A stretch of 46,301 nucleotides of DNA, taken from positions 1 to 46,301 of the forward strand of contig DASZJZ010000098.1 of the NCBI GenBank assembly GCA_035947555.1, written 5' to 3'. The stretch comes from JACVRW01 sp035947555 (GTDB lineage: Bacteria > Actinomycetota > Thermoleophilia > Solirubrobacterales > Thermoleophilaceae). Shown in pieces: positions 1 through 7,791 of this stretch. A program made the translations under genes and the position numbers. Positions within the stretch are counted from its first letter, which is position 1, and every line of letters starts with the position of its first letter. The notes under the pieces are model-generated. The model searched no databases. It had not been told where the DNA came from and saw only the letters and a list, made by a program, of their open reading frames with translations.

Positions 1-285
1 CGGCAGCCCCGCGCCCACCCAGGCCTTCAGGCCGCCGTCCAGGTTGTGCGCGTCGTACCCGGACGCCGCGAAGGCGTCCGCCGCCAGCGCCGAGCGGCTC
101 CCCGAGCGGCAGTAGAACAGGATCGGACGGTCGCGGTCGAGCGCCGCCGCCTCCCCCGGCAGCCGCTCGAGCTCGATGTGCAGGGACCCCTCTATCCGCC
201 CCGCCTCGTGCTCGTACGGCTCACGCACGTCCACCAGTTGAGCCTGTCCGGAGCGCAGGAGCTCCGCCGCCTGCAGTGGGCTCAT
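1..285 (-). CDS. Rhodanese-like domain protein (partial, runs off left edge)
   Basis: The 95 visible codons form most of a single rhodanese domain, which usually carries sulfur as a cysteine persulfide. The N-terminal half has the typical LVDVREPYEHEAGRI strand-helix, and the active loop CRSGSRS places the catalytic cysteine at residue 59, followed by the usual LDGGLKAW motif. The loop is six residues long, as in sulfurtransferases rather than Cdc25-type phosphatases. The C-terminus lies beyond the window. An in-frame GTG at 297 is an alternative start; the ATG at 285 has GAG close upstream. The gene is divergent from the PAS-GGDEF-EAL gene across about 80 bases. The physiological sulfur acceptor cannot be told from the sequence. 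Confidence 0.88.
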   Translation of the reverse strand, partial: MSPLQAAELLRSGQAQLVDVREPYEHEAGRIEGSLHIELERLPGEAAALDRDRPILFYCRSGSRSALAADAFAASGYDAHNLDGGLKAWVGAGLP

Positions 286-368
286 CTCGCTTGCCACCGC
301 CCCGAGGCTACCGCGCCCGGGAGGCAGCCCGCCTAAGCCACCCGCCACCAGTTGCCGATATCCGAGCA

Positions 369-2399
369 GTGACCCCCGAAGCGGCTAGCCTGCACAGCTT
401 CGGCGACCAGCGCCTCTTCGACGGCGTGACCCGCTCGATCCTCGACGCGGCGCTCGACTGCATCGTCGTGATGGGCGCCGACGGGCGGGTCGTGGAGTGG
501 AACCCCGCTGCCGAGCAGACTTTCGGGTACTCGCGGGACGAGGCGGTCGGCAGCGAGCTGGGCGAGCTGATCGTGCCGCCGGAGCTCAGGGAGGCCCACC
601 GGCGCGGCGTGGCGCGCCATCTCAAGACCGGCATCGAGCACGTGATCGGCCGGCGCCTCGAGCTCGAGGCCATGCGGGCCGACGGCAGCCGGCTGCCCGT
701 GGAGCTTGCCATCACGCGGCTCGACCGCCACCCGCCCCTGTTCGTCGGCTATCTGCGCGACATCACCCAGCGCCGAAGCTCGGCCCACGCCGTGGAGGAG
801 GCCGAGCGCCGCTATCGCACGCTCGTGGAGCGGCTCCCGGTCGTGACCTACAGCGCCGAGCTCGGTCCCGCCGGCCGCTGGACCTACGTCTCGCCTCAGA
901 TCGAGCACATGACCGGCTACAGCGCCGAGGAGTGGATGGCGGACCCGGAGCTCTGGTTCCGGCGCCTCCACCCGAGCGACCGCGACGACGTGGTGCGCGC
1001 CGAGGCGCGCGTGGAGCGCGAGGGCGGGCGGCTCGACATCGAGTACCGGCTGCTGGCCCGCAACGGCGACATCGTCTGGGTCCGCGACGAGGCCACCAGC
1101 ACGCCCGGCCGTCCCGGCGAGTCGGGCCTCGTGGAGGGCGTCCTCGTGGACATCACCGAGCAGCGCCTGGCGGCGGAGAGCCTTCGCTACCACGCCGACC
1201 ACGACGTCCTCACCGGCCTGGTCAATCGCCGGCGCTTCGAGGAGGAGCTCGAGCGCTGCGGGAGCGATCCCGCCTGTGCGCGCGGGGCCGTGGTCATCGT
1301 CGACGTCGACCACTTCAAGTTCGTGAACGACTCCCTCGGCCACGAGGCCGGCGACGCCGTGCTGCGCGGAGTGGCCTCGTCGCTGCGCGAGCACGCGGGC
1401 CCGACCGGCCTGCCCGCCCGGCTGGGCGGCGACGAGTTCGCGGTGCTGCTGCCGGGCGCGGGCGAGCAGGAGGCCCGCGATCTGGCGCTGACCCTCCTTC
1501 AGGCGGTCCGCACGCGCGAGACGAGGGTGCCGGTCACCGCGAGCGCCGGGATCTCGGTGTTCGACGCCGGTCCCGCCCATGACCTCGCGGACGCCCTCGT
1601 GGCCGCGGACATCGCCCTCTACGAGGCCAAGGAGGGTGGGCGGGACCGGGTGGCCACCTTCACCGGTCAGCAGGGCCAGCGCCTGACCTGGATCGGCCGC
1701 ATCCGGAGGGCGGTCGAGGAGGGGCGCCTGGCGCTCTACTCGCAGCCGATCGTCGACCTCGCCACCGGCGCCACCGCCGGGGAGGAGCTGCTCGTCAGGA
1801 TGCTCGACGAGAGCGGCGAGCTGGTGATGCCGTCGGCCTTCCTGCCCACGGCGGAGCGCTTCGGCGTGATCCGGGACATCGACCGGTGGGTGGTGTCGCG
1901 CGCCCTCGAGCTCACGGCCGCCGGACGCCCGGTGAGCGTGAACCTCTCGGCGCGGTCCGTGTCCGACCCCGAGCTCACGACCCGCGTCGAGCAGGGGCTC
2001 CGGCGTGGCGGCGCGGACCCCGCGCTTCTCACCTTCGAGATCACGGAGACGGCCGCGGCGGCCGACATGGAGGACGTCCGCGCCTTCGCCGAGCGCGTCC
2101 AGCGGATCGGCTGCCACCTGGCCCTCGACGACTTCGGGACCGGCTTCGGCTCCTTCATCTACCTCAAGCACCTGCCGGTGAGCGAGCTCAAGATCGACAT
2201 GGAGTTCGTGCGCAACGTGTCCCGCTCGGCCGCCGACCGCAGGCTGGTGGACTCGATCGTGACGATCGCCCGGGGACTGGGCATCCGGACCGTGGCGGAG
2301 GGCGTCGAAGACGAGGCGACGCTGCGCCTGCTGCGCAACTACGGGGTCGACCGCGCGCAGGGGTGGCAGCTCGGTCCGCCGGCGCCGGTCGAGCAGTAG
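369..2399 (+). CDS. Soluble PAS-PAS-GGDEF-EAL c-di-GMP signalling protein
   Basis: A 676-residue protein predicted to make and/or break cyclic di-GMP. In order: PAS (about 22-135), a second PAS of the PAS_3 type with PAC tail (about 145-265, ending LVDITEQR), GGDEF (signature at 353-357) and EAL (about 430-676). The GGDEF motif is intact, but the RxxD inhibitory site five residues upstream is absent (GPTG there). The EAL domain keeps E473 (ELLVR variant of EALxR), NLSAR, EITET, D587-D588 (DDFGTGF), LKID, AEGVE and QGW, so phosphodiesterase activity is plausible. No membrane segment is visible, so it is probably cytosolic with PAS-sensed input. The GTG at 369 is chosen because the reading frame upstream (open from 276) is Pro/Arg-rich and overlaps the divergent rhodanese start. 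Confidence 0.9.
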   Translation: MTPEAASLHSFGDQRLFDGVTRSILDAALDCIVVMGADGRVVEWNPAAEQTFGYSRDEAVGSELGELIVPPELREAHRRGVARHLKTGIEHVIGRRLELEAMRADGSRLPVELAITRLDRHPPLFVGYLRDITQRRSSAHAVEEAERRYRTLVERLPVVTYSAELGPAGRWTYVSPQIEHMTGYSAEEWMADPELWFRRLHPSDRDDVVRAEARVEREGGRLDIEYRLLARNGDIVWVRDEATSTPGRPGESGLVEGVLVDITEQRLAAESLRYHADHDVLTGLVNRRRFEEELERCGSDPACARGAVVIVDVDHFKFVNDSLGHEAGDAVLRGVASSLREHAGPTGLPARLGGDEFAVLLPGAGEQEARDLALTLLQAVRTRETRVPVTASAGISVFDAGPAHDLADALVAADIALYEAKEGGRDRVATFTGQQGQRLTWIGRIRRAVEEGRLALYSQPIVDLATGATAGEELLVRMLDESGELVMPSAFLPTAERFGVIRDIDRWVVSRALELTAAGRPVSVNLSARSVSDPELTTRVEQGLRRGGADPALLTFEITETAAAADMEDVRAFAERVQRIGCHLALDDFGTGFGSFIYLKHLPVSELKIDMEFVRNVSRSAADRRLVDSIVTIARGLGIRTVAEGVEDEATLRLLRNYGVDRAQGWQLGPPAPVEQ

Positions 2400-2409
2400 G
2401 TTTCGCCCC

Positions 2410-3306
2410 ATGGACTGGGGCGTCATGGGGAAGACGGTGTTGATCACCGGCGCGGCGCGCGGCATCGGGGCGGAGTCGGCGCGCCGGCTGGCGGCGCGGG
2501 GGGCGAACGTGGCGCTCGTCGGGCTAGAGCCGGAGGAGCTGGCACGGGTAGCCGCTCAGTGCGGCACCAAGGCGGCCTGGTTCGAGGCCGACGTGACCGA
2601 CTGGGACGCGCTCGAGCGGGCGGTCCAGGGCGCGGTGGAGCGGTTCGGCGGCATCGACGTGGTGATGGCGAACGCCGGCGTGGCGCCGGCGGGCATGACG
2701 CGGTCGATCGACCCGAAGGCCTTCGAGCGCACCGTCGAGATCAACCTGCTGGGTGTGTGGCGCACGGTGCGGACGTGCCTGCCGTACGTGATCGAGCGCC
2801 GGGGGTACGTGCTGGTGATCGCCTCGCTTGCGGCGGCGCTCCATAGTCCCGGCATGGCGCCCTATGCCGCCAGCAAGGCCGGGGCGGAGGCGTTCGCGAA
2901 CTCGCTGCGGGCGGAGGTCAAGCACCTGGGCGTGGACGTCGGCGTGGGCTACTTCGGCTTCATCGACACCGACATGGTGCGGGGCGCCGACGCCCACCCG
3001 GCCATCGGCAACCTGCGCGCGGAGACGCCGGGGCCGATCAAGCGCACCTATCCGGTGTCGAGCGTGGGGCAGGCGGTCGCCGACGGGATCGAGGGCCGGC
3101 GCCGCTGGGTAACGGTGCCGCGCTGGATCCGCCCGCTTCTCCTGCTGCGGGTGGTACTGGCGCCGATGATCGAGCGGACCTCGTTCGATCGGGCGGCCGA
3201 AGCCGACCGCGCCCTGCAGGAGGACATCGAGAGGCGCGGCGCCGAGGAGGCGTCGGCGCCGGTGGGGAAGGGTGGCGAAGCCGCCCGCGAGCGCGAGCCG
3301 GCCTAG
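2410..3306 (+). CDS. Short-chain dehydrogenase/reductase (SDR)
   Basis: A 298-residue classical SDR, an NAD(P)-dependent alcohol/ketone oxidoreductase of unknown substrate. The glycine-rich cofactor motif TGAARGIG lies near residue 15, followed by NAG in the MANAGVA strand, the catalytic Ser in VIASLAA and the YAASK Tyr/Lys pair. The tail after about residue 225 is longer than in minimal SDRs and ends in a hydrophilic Glu/Ala-rich stretch, as in actinobacterial SDRs close to the SDR-hydrolase and mycolate-reductase groups. The gene follows the c-di-GMP gene by 10 bases and may be cotranscribed. The ATG at 2410 sits in the loop of a small GCCCC/GGGGC inverted repeat; the in-frame ATG at 2425 is a second possible start. 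Confidence 0.88.
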   Translation: MDWGVMGKTVLITGAARGIGAESARRLAARGANVALVGLEPEELARVAAQCGTKAAWFEADVTDWDALERAVQGAVERFGGIDVVMANAGVAPAGMTRSIDPKAFERTVEINLLGVWRTVRTCLPYVIERRGYVLVIASLAAALHSPGMAPYAASKAGAEAFANSLRAEVKHLGVDVGVGYFGFIDTDMVRGADAHPAIGNLRAETPGPIKRTYPVSSVGQAVADGIEGRRRWVTVPRWIRPLLLLRVVLAPMIERTSFDRAAEADRALQEDIERRGAEEASAPVGKGGEAAREREPA

Positions 3307-3310
3307 CCGG

Positions 3311-3400
3311 GAGCGCCTCGCCCCCGGAGCCGGCTGCGTTCGGCGCCCGGCCCCTTCCGGAGGCGCCTCGCATCGGTGAGCCGGCCGCCTTCGGCGCCCC
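3311..3400. repeat. Imperfect tandem duplication in a convergent intergenic gap
   Basis: Two related segments of about 40 bases (3311-3350 and 3360-3400) share the blocks CGCCTCG and GAGCCGGC(T/C)GC(G/C)TTCGGCGCC at a spacing of about 49 bases. They fill the gap between the convergent SDR gene and the small acidic protein gene. The GC-rich TTCGGCGCC cores could serve as a bidirectional terminator region, but I see no clean hairpin with a U-tract. Confidence 0.5.
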
Positions 3401-3742
3401 CTACTCGTCCTCTTCCGCTGGCTCCCCTGGCTGGCGCGCCGTGTTCGGATCGGTCGGACCGCCGGGGATCGGGTCGCTCTTGTACTCGTCCGGCTCGTCG
3501 GCCTCCTCGCCGCTCACGGTCACGGAGCCGTCCTCGTGGTGCCGCAGCGAGTCGGGGCCCAGGTTCTTCTCCGGCCCCTCGTCATAGGAGTGCTCGCCCT
3601 CCGGCCCGCCGAACGTCTCGTACTTGGCCTTGCCGTCGGGCCAGTCCTCGAGCTTCTGCGGCGGGTCCTCTTCCAGCTTCTCGACCTCCTCGCGCGCCTC
3701 GTCCTTCTCCCGCTCGATGTCGGTCTTCGCGTCATCGCTCAT
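3401..3742 (-). CDS. Small acidic hydrophilic protein, function unknown
   Basis: A 113-residue protein very rich in Glu, Asp, Pro and Gly, with no predicted membrane segment or cysteine. The first 35 residues (from MSDDAKTDIEREKDEAREEV) would form a charged amphipathic helix or coiled coil. The rest looks disordered, with PDGKAKYETFGGPEGEHSYDEG as a more structured-looking centre. It resembles the short acidic hypothetical proteins common in actinobacteria, but I recognise no family. Codon use matches the neighbours (GC at third positions), supporting a real gene. It is divergent from the DUF370-like gene at 3796 across 53 bases. Confidence 0.7.
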   Translation of the reverse strand: MSDDAKTDIEREKDEAREEVEKLEEDPPQKLEDWPDGKAKYETFGGPEGEHSYDEGPEKNLGPDSLRHHEDGSVTVSGEEADEPDEYKSDPIPGGPTDPNTARQPGEPAEEDE

Positions 3743-3795
3743 GCCTCGTCGCTACCCGGTGAAACCGCCGCTCATGCGGCTATCGTCACCAGCAG

Positions 3796-4065
3796 ATGGC
3801 GAAGCGCGACCCCCGCATGATCCCGCTCGGCTACGGCAAGTTCGTTCGCGCCGACCGGGTCTTCGCGCTGGTCCCGCTCGAGCGGGCGGAGCGCCGCGAC
3901 GGACGCCGCACCTACGTCCACGTGGACGGCCTCACCGAGCCCGTGGTGGCGTCCCGCTCGGAGCGCGCCATCCTCGCCGACGTGGAGGCCGCGCTCGCCG
4001 AGGCGGCCGGGCTGCCGCGCCGCCGGCGCTCAGGCGCCGCGGTGGGGCAGGAGAGCCTGCTCTAG
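3796..4065 (+). CDS. DUF370/RemA-like small regulator
   Basis: An 89-residue protein whose first half (IPLGYGKFVRADRVFALV) matches the start of the DUF370/RemA family, where an N-terminal IGFGN(F/Y)V strand is followed by a V-x-A-D/N-R-I-V-A-I-V strand. RemA in Bacillus is a DNA-binding activator of matrix genes. The second half (RRTYVHVDGLTEPVVASRSERAIL) fits the family's later strands, and a basic PRRRRS tail follows. It would act in the cytosol as an oligomer on DNA. The family assignment is from motif resemblance only. Its stop TAG and that of the minus-strand gene next to it share one CTAG (4062-4065). No strong Shine-Dalgarno precedes the ATG. Confidence 0.6.
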   Translation: MAKRDPRMIPLGYGKFVRADRVFALVPLERAERRDGRRTYVHVDGLTEPVVASRSERAILADVEAALAEAAGLPRRRRSGAAVGQESLL

Positions 4066-4214
4066 CGCCTGTTCCGCTTTCGCGGCGGGAAGCAGAGGTG
4101 CTGGTGCACCGTGGTCATCGTGCCGCGCTGCCGGCGGGCGAGGTAGCTCTCGCCGGCGGCGATCGGCCGGTGGCAGACGGCGCAGATCGGGCTGTGGGTG
4201 TGGGTCGCGGTCAT
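4062..4214 (-). CDS. 50-residue CxxC mini-protein
   Basis: A tiny protein starting MTATHTHSPICAVCHRPI, with Cys11 and Cys14 forming a CxxC knuckle and a later HQHLC group that could complete a zinc site. The tail PPRKRNRR is strongly basic, so nucleic-acid contact is possible but unproven. The start is well supported: AAGGAGGA on the minus strand lies 8 bases before the ATG at 4214. It runs tail-to-tail into the DUF370-like gene. I recognise no named family, and it is easy to miss because longer spurious frames cover the region. Confidence 0.65.
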   Translation of the reverse strand: MTATHTHSPICAVCHRPIAAGESYLARRQRGTMTTVHQHLCFPPRKRNRR

Positions 4215-4250
4215 TTCTCCGTCCTCCTTCGTCACATATGACCAAGGACC

Positions 4251-4280
4251 TCGGACGTATTCATCGATTACATCGGACGT
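4251..4280. promoter_or_regulatory. Direct repeat TCGGACGT x2 upstream of the CxxC mini-protein
   Basis: TCGGACGT occurs at 4251-4258 and again at 4273-4280, exactly 22 bases apart (two helical turns). The region is AT-richer than its surroundings and lies between the end of pntB and the start of the minus-strand mini-gene. This is the arrangement expected of a direct-repeat operator. The regulator is unknown. Confidence 0.35.
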
Positions 4281-4315
4281 TTCCCCGCCGACGTTAGAGC
4301 GACCTGAGACCGACC

Positions 4316-5674
4316 TTAGAGTTCCTTCACCTCCGCGAGCACGGCCGCCACCGACTGCTTGGCGTCCCCGAACAGCAGCGCCGTGTTCTCGTTGTAGAAG
4401 AGCGGGTTGTCGATCCCCGCGAATCCGGTGTTCATCGACCGCTTCAGCACGATTACCTGGCCCGCCCTGTCCACCTCGATGATAGGCATGCCGGCGTCCC
4501 GGTTGACCGTGTCGTTCGCGCCGATCACCAGCGCCACGTCCGTCTGCGGAAGCTCGGGGTTCACGTCGTCCATCTCCTTGAGCTGCTCGTAGGGGACGTC
4601 GGCCTCCGCGAGCAGCACGTTCATGTGGCCCGGCATGCGCCCGGCCACCGGGTGGATCGCGTAGCTCACCTCCACGCCCCGCTGCTCCAGCTCGTCCGCC
4701 AGTTCCCGCACGGTGTGCTGGGCCTGCGCCACGGCCAGCCCATAGCCGGGCGTGACCACCACGCGGCGGGCGTAGGCCAGCTGCATCGCGACTGACGGGG
4801 CGTCGGTCGAGCGGGCGGTCTTCCCGTCTGCGTCGCCGGCCGCCACCGTCACGCCGCCGAAGCCGCCCACCACGATGTTGGCGATCGAGCGGTTCATGGC
4901 CTCGGCCATCAGGTTCGTGAGGATCGAGCCCGAGGCGCCCACCAGCATGCCGCCCACGATCAGGGCGACGTTGTCGAGCGCCATGCCCGCGGCGGCCGCC
5001 GACAACCCGGTGAAGGCGTTCAGCAGCGAGATCACCACAGGCATGTCGGCGCCGCCGATCGGCAGGACCACCATGTTGCCCAGCACCGCCGCCGCGACCA
5101 GGATCAGGAGGAAGAGCAGCTCGGACTCGGTCCCGGCGGCGATCGCCACGCCGCAGCCGAGCGCAACAGCCAGCAGGCCGATGTTCAGGAACTGCTGTCC
5201 GGGCAGCTGGATCGGCCTGCCGGGGAGGACCTCTTGCAGCTTGCCGAACGCGATGTTGGAGCCCCAGAACGAGATCGAGCCGACGATCGCTGCGAACAGG
5301 ATCGGGATCAGCTGCTCGAGCTCGGGGTTGCCGCCGGTGTGCTCGAGCGCCTCGCGGTATTCGACGAAGGAGATCAGGGCCACCGCGCCGCCGCCGACGC
5401 CGTTGAACAGCGCCACCATCTGCGGCATCGCGGTCATCTTCACGCCGCGCGCCGCCGGGACTCCCACGGCCGTCCCTAGCGCGATCCCCAGGGCGATCAG
5501 CCAGTAGTCGCCCACGAAGTCCCACAGCAGTGTTGCCACCACCGCGATCGCCATGCCGACCGCGGCGATCACGTTCCCGCGCCGCGCCGTGCGCGGGTGG
5601 TTGAGCAGCCGGAGGCCGAAGATGAAGCAGGCGAACGCGACGATGTAGAGCGACCTGATGACGTCGGGATCCAT
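4316..5674 (-). CDS. pntB: NAD(P) transhydrogenase subunit beta
   Basis: A 452-residue membrane protein that couples proton translocation to hydride transfer from NADH to NADP+. The first 270 residues hold about eight hydrophobic helices (for example the LYIVAFACFIFGLRLL start and the MPQMVALFNGVGGGAVAL segment typical of PntB). The C-terminal domain III, after about residue 295, binds NADP(H) (VVVTPGYGLAVAQAQH, HPVAGRMPGHMNVLLAEA, GANDTVN, MNTGFAGIDNPLF). Length and motifs match a complete PntB. Its ATG overlaps the stop of the preceding gene by one base (TGATG), so translation is probably coupled. It is the last gene of the pnt operon and supplies NADPH. Confidence 0.97.
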   Translation of the reverse strand: MDPDVIRSLYIVAFACFIFGLRLLNHPRTARRGNVIAAVGMAIAVVATLLWDFVGDYWLIALGIALGTAVGVPAARGVKMTAMPQMVALFNGVGGGAVALISFVEYREALEHTGGNPELEQLIPILFAAIVGSISFWGSNIAFGKLQEVLPGRPIQLPGQQFLNIGLLAVALGCGVAIAAGTESELLFLLILVAAAVLGNMVVLPIGGADMPVVISLLNAFTGLSAAAAGMALDNVALIVGGMLVGASGSILTNLMAEAMNRSIANIVVGGFGGVTVAAGDADGKTARSTDAPSVAMQLAYARRVVVTPGYGLAVAQAQHTVRELADELEQRGVEVSYAIHPVAGRMPGHMNVLLAEADVPYEQLKEMDDVNPELPQTDVALVIGANDTVNRDAGMPIIEVDRAGQVIVLKRSMNTGFAGIDNPLFYNENTALLFGDAKQSVAAVLAEVKEL

Positions 5675-5952
5675 CAGTCCCTCTTGCGGAACATCTCGAG
5701 CATGCGATCCGTGACCAGGAACCCTCCGACGACGTTGATCGTGCCGAAGGCGATCGCGACGACCAGCAGGAGCTCGTCCAGGAACCCCGTGGCCTCGCCT
5801 ATCAGGAGCAGTCCGCCGAGCAACACAATCCCGTGGATCGCGTTTGTGGCCGACATCAGCGGCGTATGCAGCGTGTTCGGCACCTTCGAGATGACCTCGA
5901 AGCCGACGAATGCAGCCAGGACCAGGATGGTCAACTCCGTGAGCAGGTCCAT
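5674..5952 (-). CDS. pntAB: NAD(P) transhydrogenase subunit alpha, membrane part (PntA2)
   Basis: A 92-residue protein with three hydrophobic segments, equal to the C-terminal membrane portion of Escherichia coli PntA. The motif SKVPNTLHTPLMSATNAIHGI is the conserved signature of this subunit. In three-gene systems it is separate, as here. The ATG follows immediately after the stop of pntA (TAG ATG) and its own stop overlaps the pntB start, so the three subunits are made from one message in fixed order. Confidence 0.95.
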   Translation of the reverse strand: MDLLTELTILVLAAFVGFEVISKVPNTLHTPLMSATNAIHGIVLLGGLLLIGEATGFLDELLLVVAIAFGTINVVGGFLVTDRMLEMFRKRD

Positions 5953-7080
5953 CTACACCGCCGCCTTCTCGGCCGCCTGCTTCGCCCCCTCGTGCACGAT
6001 CTCCCCCTCGCGCGTGATGCAGGCGCCCTCGAGGATCTCGTCCTCGAAGTCCAGGCTCAGGTCGCCCTCGTCGACCATCAGCTCCAGCAGCGACTGCACG
6101 TTGCGGGCGTACAGCGACGAGGCGTGGTCGGGCATGGACGACGGAAGGTTCAGCGGCCCCACGATCGTCACGCCCTCGCGCACCACCGTCTCGCCCGGCT
6201 CGGTCAGCTCGCAGTTCCCGCCGGTCTCCGCCGCCAGGTCCACGATCACCGACCCCGGCTTCATGTTGCGCACGGCCTGCTCGGTCACCAGCAGCGGCGC
6301 CGGGCGGCCCGGCACGGCCGCCGTGGACACCACCGCGTCGACCTTGCCGATCTCCACCGCAAGCAGCTCGCGCTGGCGCTGCTGCTCCTCATCGGTCAGC
6401 TGGCGCGCGTAGCCGCCCGCGGCCTCGGCGTCCTCGAGCCCCATGTCGAGCTCGACGAAGCGCGCCCCGAGCGACTCGATCTGCTCCTTTACGGCCGCGC
6501 GCACGTCGAAGGCCTGCACCACCGCCCCGAGCCGGCGCGCGGTGGCGATCGCCTGGAGCCCGGCCACGCCCGCGCCCAGCACCAGCACCTTCGCGGGGCG
6601 CACGGTGCCGGCCGCAGTGGTGAGCATCGGGAAGAAGCGCGGCAGCTGCTGCGCGGCGATCAGCGCGGCGCGGTACCCGCCCACGGTGGCCTGCGAGGAC
6701 AGCGCGTCCATCGACTGCGCCCGCGTGATCCGCGGGATCGCCTCCATCGCGAAGCTCGTCACGCCCGCCTCGGCGAGCGCCCGCACGGTGTCGTGCGCGG
6801 TGAGCGGCTGGAGGAAGCCGATCAGCACCGTGCCCCGGCCGAGCCGGCCGATCTCCTCGCGCGACGGCGGCGCCACCTTGGCGACCACCTCGCCAGAGAA
6901 GCCGTCGCCGAGCGTGGCCCCGGCGCCCTCGTAGGCGTCGTCCGGGTGGTGCGCCGGCTCGCCGGCCCCGCGCTCGATCGTCACGGACACGCCGCCCTTC
7001 GCCAGGCGCTCCGCGACCTCCGGCACGAGCGCCACCCGCCGTTCGCCGCTCGCGGTTTCCTTGGGTACCGAGACGTTCAG
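5953..7080 (-). CDS. pntAA: NAD(P) transhydrogenase subunit alpha, NAD-binding part (PntA1)
   Basis: The soluble NAD(H)-binding subunit, about 375 residues, related to alanine dehydrogenase. Visible landmarks are the GAGVAGLQAIATARRLGA dinucleotide fold, FDVRAAVKEQIESLGA and the KPGSVIVDLAAETGGNCE segment. Family members begin close to MxIGVPKETxxGERRVALVPE, and the frame encodes NVSVPKETASGERRVALVPE upstream of the GTG at 7035, so the real N-terminus must include it. The only start-like codon between the in-frame stop and that segment is CTG at 7080, which is used here. An ATG at 7091 lies in the wrong frame and would be in frame if the CCCC run after it had one more C. Either a rare CTG start or a one-base error is likely. 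Confidence 0.92.
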   Translation of the reverse strand: MNVSVPKETASGERRVALVPEVAERLAKGGVSVTIERGAGEPAHHPDDAYEGAGATLGDGFSGEVVAKVAPPSREEIGRLGRGTVLIGFLQPLTAHDTVRALAEAGVTSFAMEAIPRITRAQSMDALSSQATVGGYRAALIAAQQLPRFFPMLTTAAGTVRPAKVLVLGAGVAGLQAIATARRLGAVVQAFDVRAAVKEQIESLGARFVELDMGLEDAEAAGGYARQLTDEEQQRQRELLAVEIGKVDAVVSTAAVPGRPAPLLVTEQAVRNMKPGSVIVDLAAETGGNCELTEPGETVVREGVTIVGPLNLPSSMPDHASSLYARNVQSLLELMVDEGDLSLDFEDEILEGACITREGEIVHEGAKQAAEKAAV

Positions 7081-7212
7081 GGGCGCGGCATCCTACAGAC
7101 AGCCCTCCGCGACTGATCGCTCGGCCGCTTTTCGAGCCCGCCGCTCAAGCCCGCCCTTTTCGGAGCCGATGGGAGACGCATCCCAGACGGCTCCCGGCCG
7201 CCCGATCCCCCA

Positions 7213-7791
7213 TTGCTCCCACGACGCCACAGCAGACGCCCTGCCCTGCGGACCGCGGAAACGCGCTCCGGCGAAGCCGGCTACGCGCTGGTCGAGCTGA
7301 TGGTCGTCGCCTCGCTGCTCGTCATCGTCCTGAGCGCGATCCTCGCGCTCGGGGAGACGACCCAGCGCATCGCGCCCAAGGAGACCGAGCGTGCCCACGT
7401 CATCCGCGAGGCGCAGGTCGGGCTGCACCGCATGACGCGTGAGCTTCGCCACGCCTACCAGGCCCCGACCGTGAGCGGCTCCACGATGCAGGCCAACGTG
7501 CTGGGCACAGGCGGCTCGACGGCGACGGTCCGATACGACTGCGACGAGGCTCACCCGACCCCGGACTCCGGCTACACCCGGTGCGTCCGTCAGGTCTTCT
7601 CGGGGGGGTCGTGGAGCGGCGAAGAGCTGGTGATCGACCGCGTGCTGAACGGGACCACGGTGTTCGATTTCACTCCGCCGGACTACATCTCCGCCACGGT
7701 CGAGGTCGCCGCGCGCGGGGACCTGAAAGACGGCTACGACCACCGAGTCATCCTCGAGGACGGCTTCTACATGAGGAACCTCGATGGCTGA
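7213..7791 (+). CDS. Prepilin-type minor pilin (GspJ/PilW-like)
   Basis: A 192-residue protein with a class III signal: a basic leader, then Gly before YALVELMVVASLLVIVLSAIL, with the conserved Glu at +5. PilD-type peptidase would cut after the Gly, and the hydrophobic helix would join the pilus or pseudopilus core. The globular part has two close cysteines (YDCDEA, TRCVRQ) that could form a disulfide, and ends in a beta-rich region. The start is TTG at 7213; no better in-frame start precedes the leader. It is the first of four pilin-like genes and overlaps the next by 8 bases. Confidence 0.8.
   Translation: MLPRRHSRRPALRTAETRSGEAGYALVELMVVASLLVIVLSAILALGETTQRIAPKETERAHVIREAQVGLHRMTRELRHAYQAPTVSGSTMQANVLGTGGSTATVRYDCDEAHPTPDSGYTRCVRQVFSGGSWSGEELVIDRVLNGTTVFDFTPPDYISATVEVAARGDLKDGYDHRVILEDGFYMRNLDG

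Noticed and set aside
333..2465. A 710-codon minus-strand open frame opposite the first GGDEF-EAL gene
   Set aside because: It is a GC-skew shadow: no recognisable domain, His/Arg/Gly/Ala-rich composition, and the plus strand has complete PAS-GGDEF-EAL motifs.
5953..7035. GTG 7035 as the true start of pntAA
   Set aside because: It would remove the conserved VPKETxxGERR segment present in frame just upstream.
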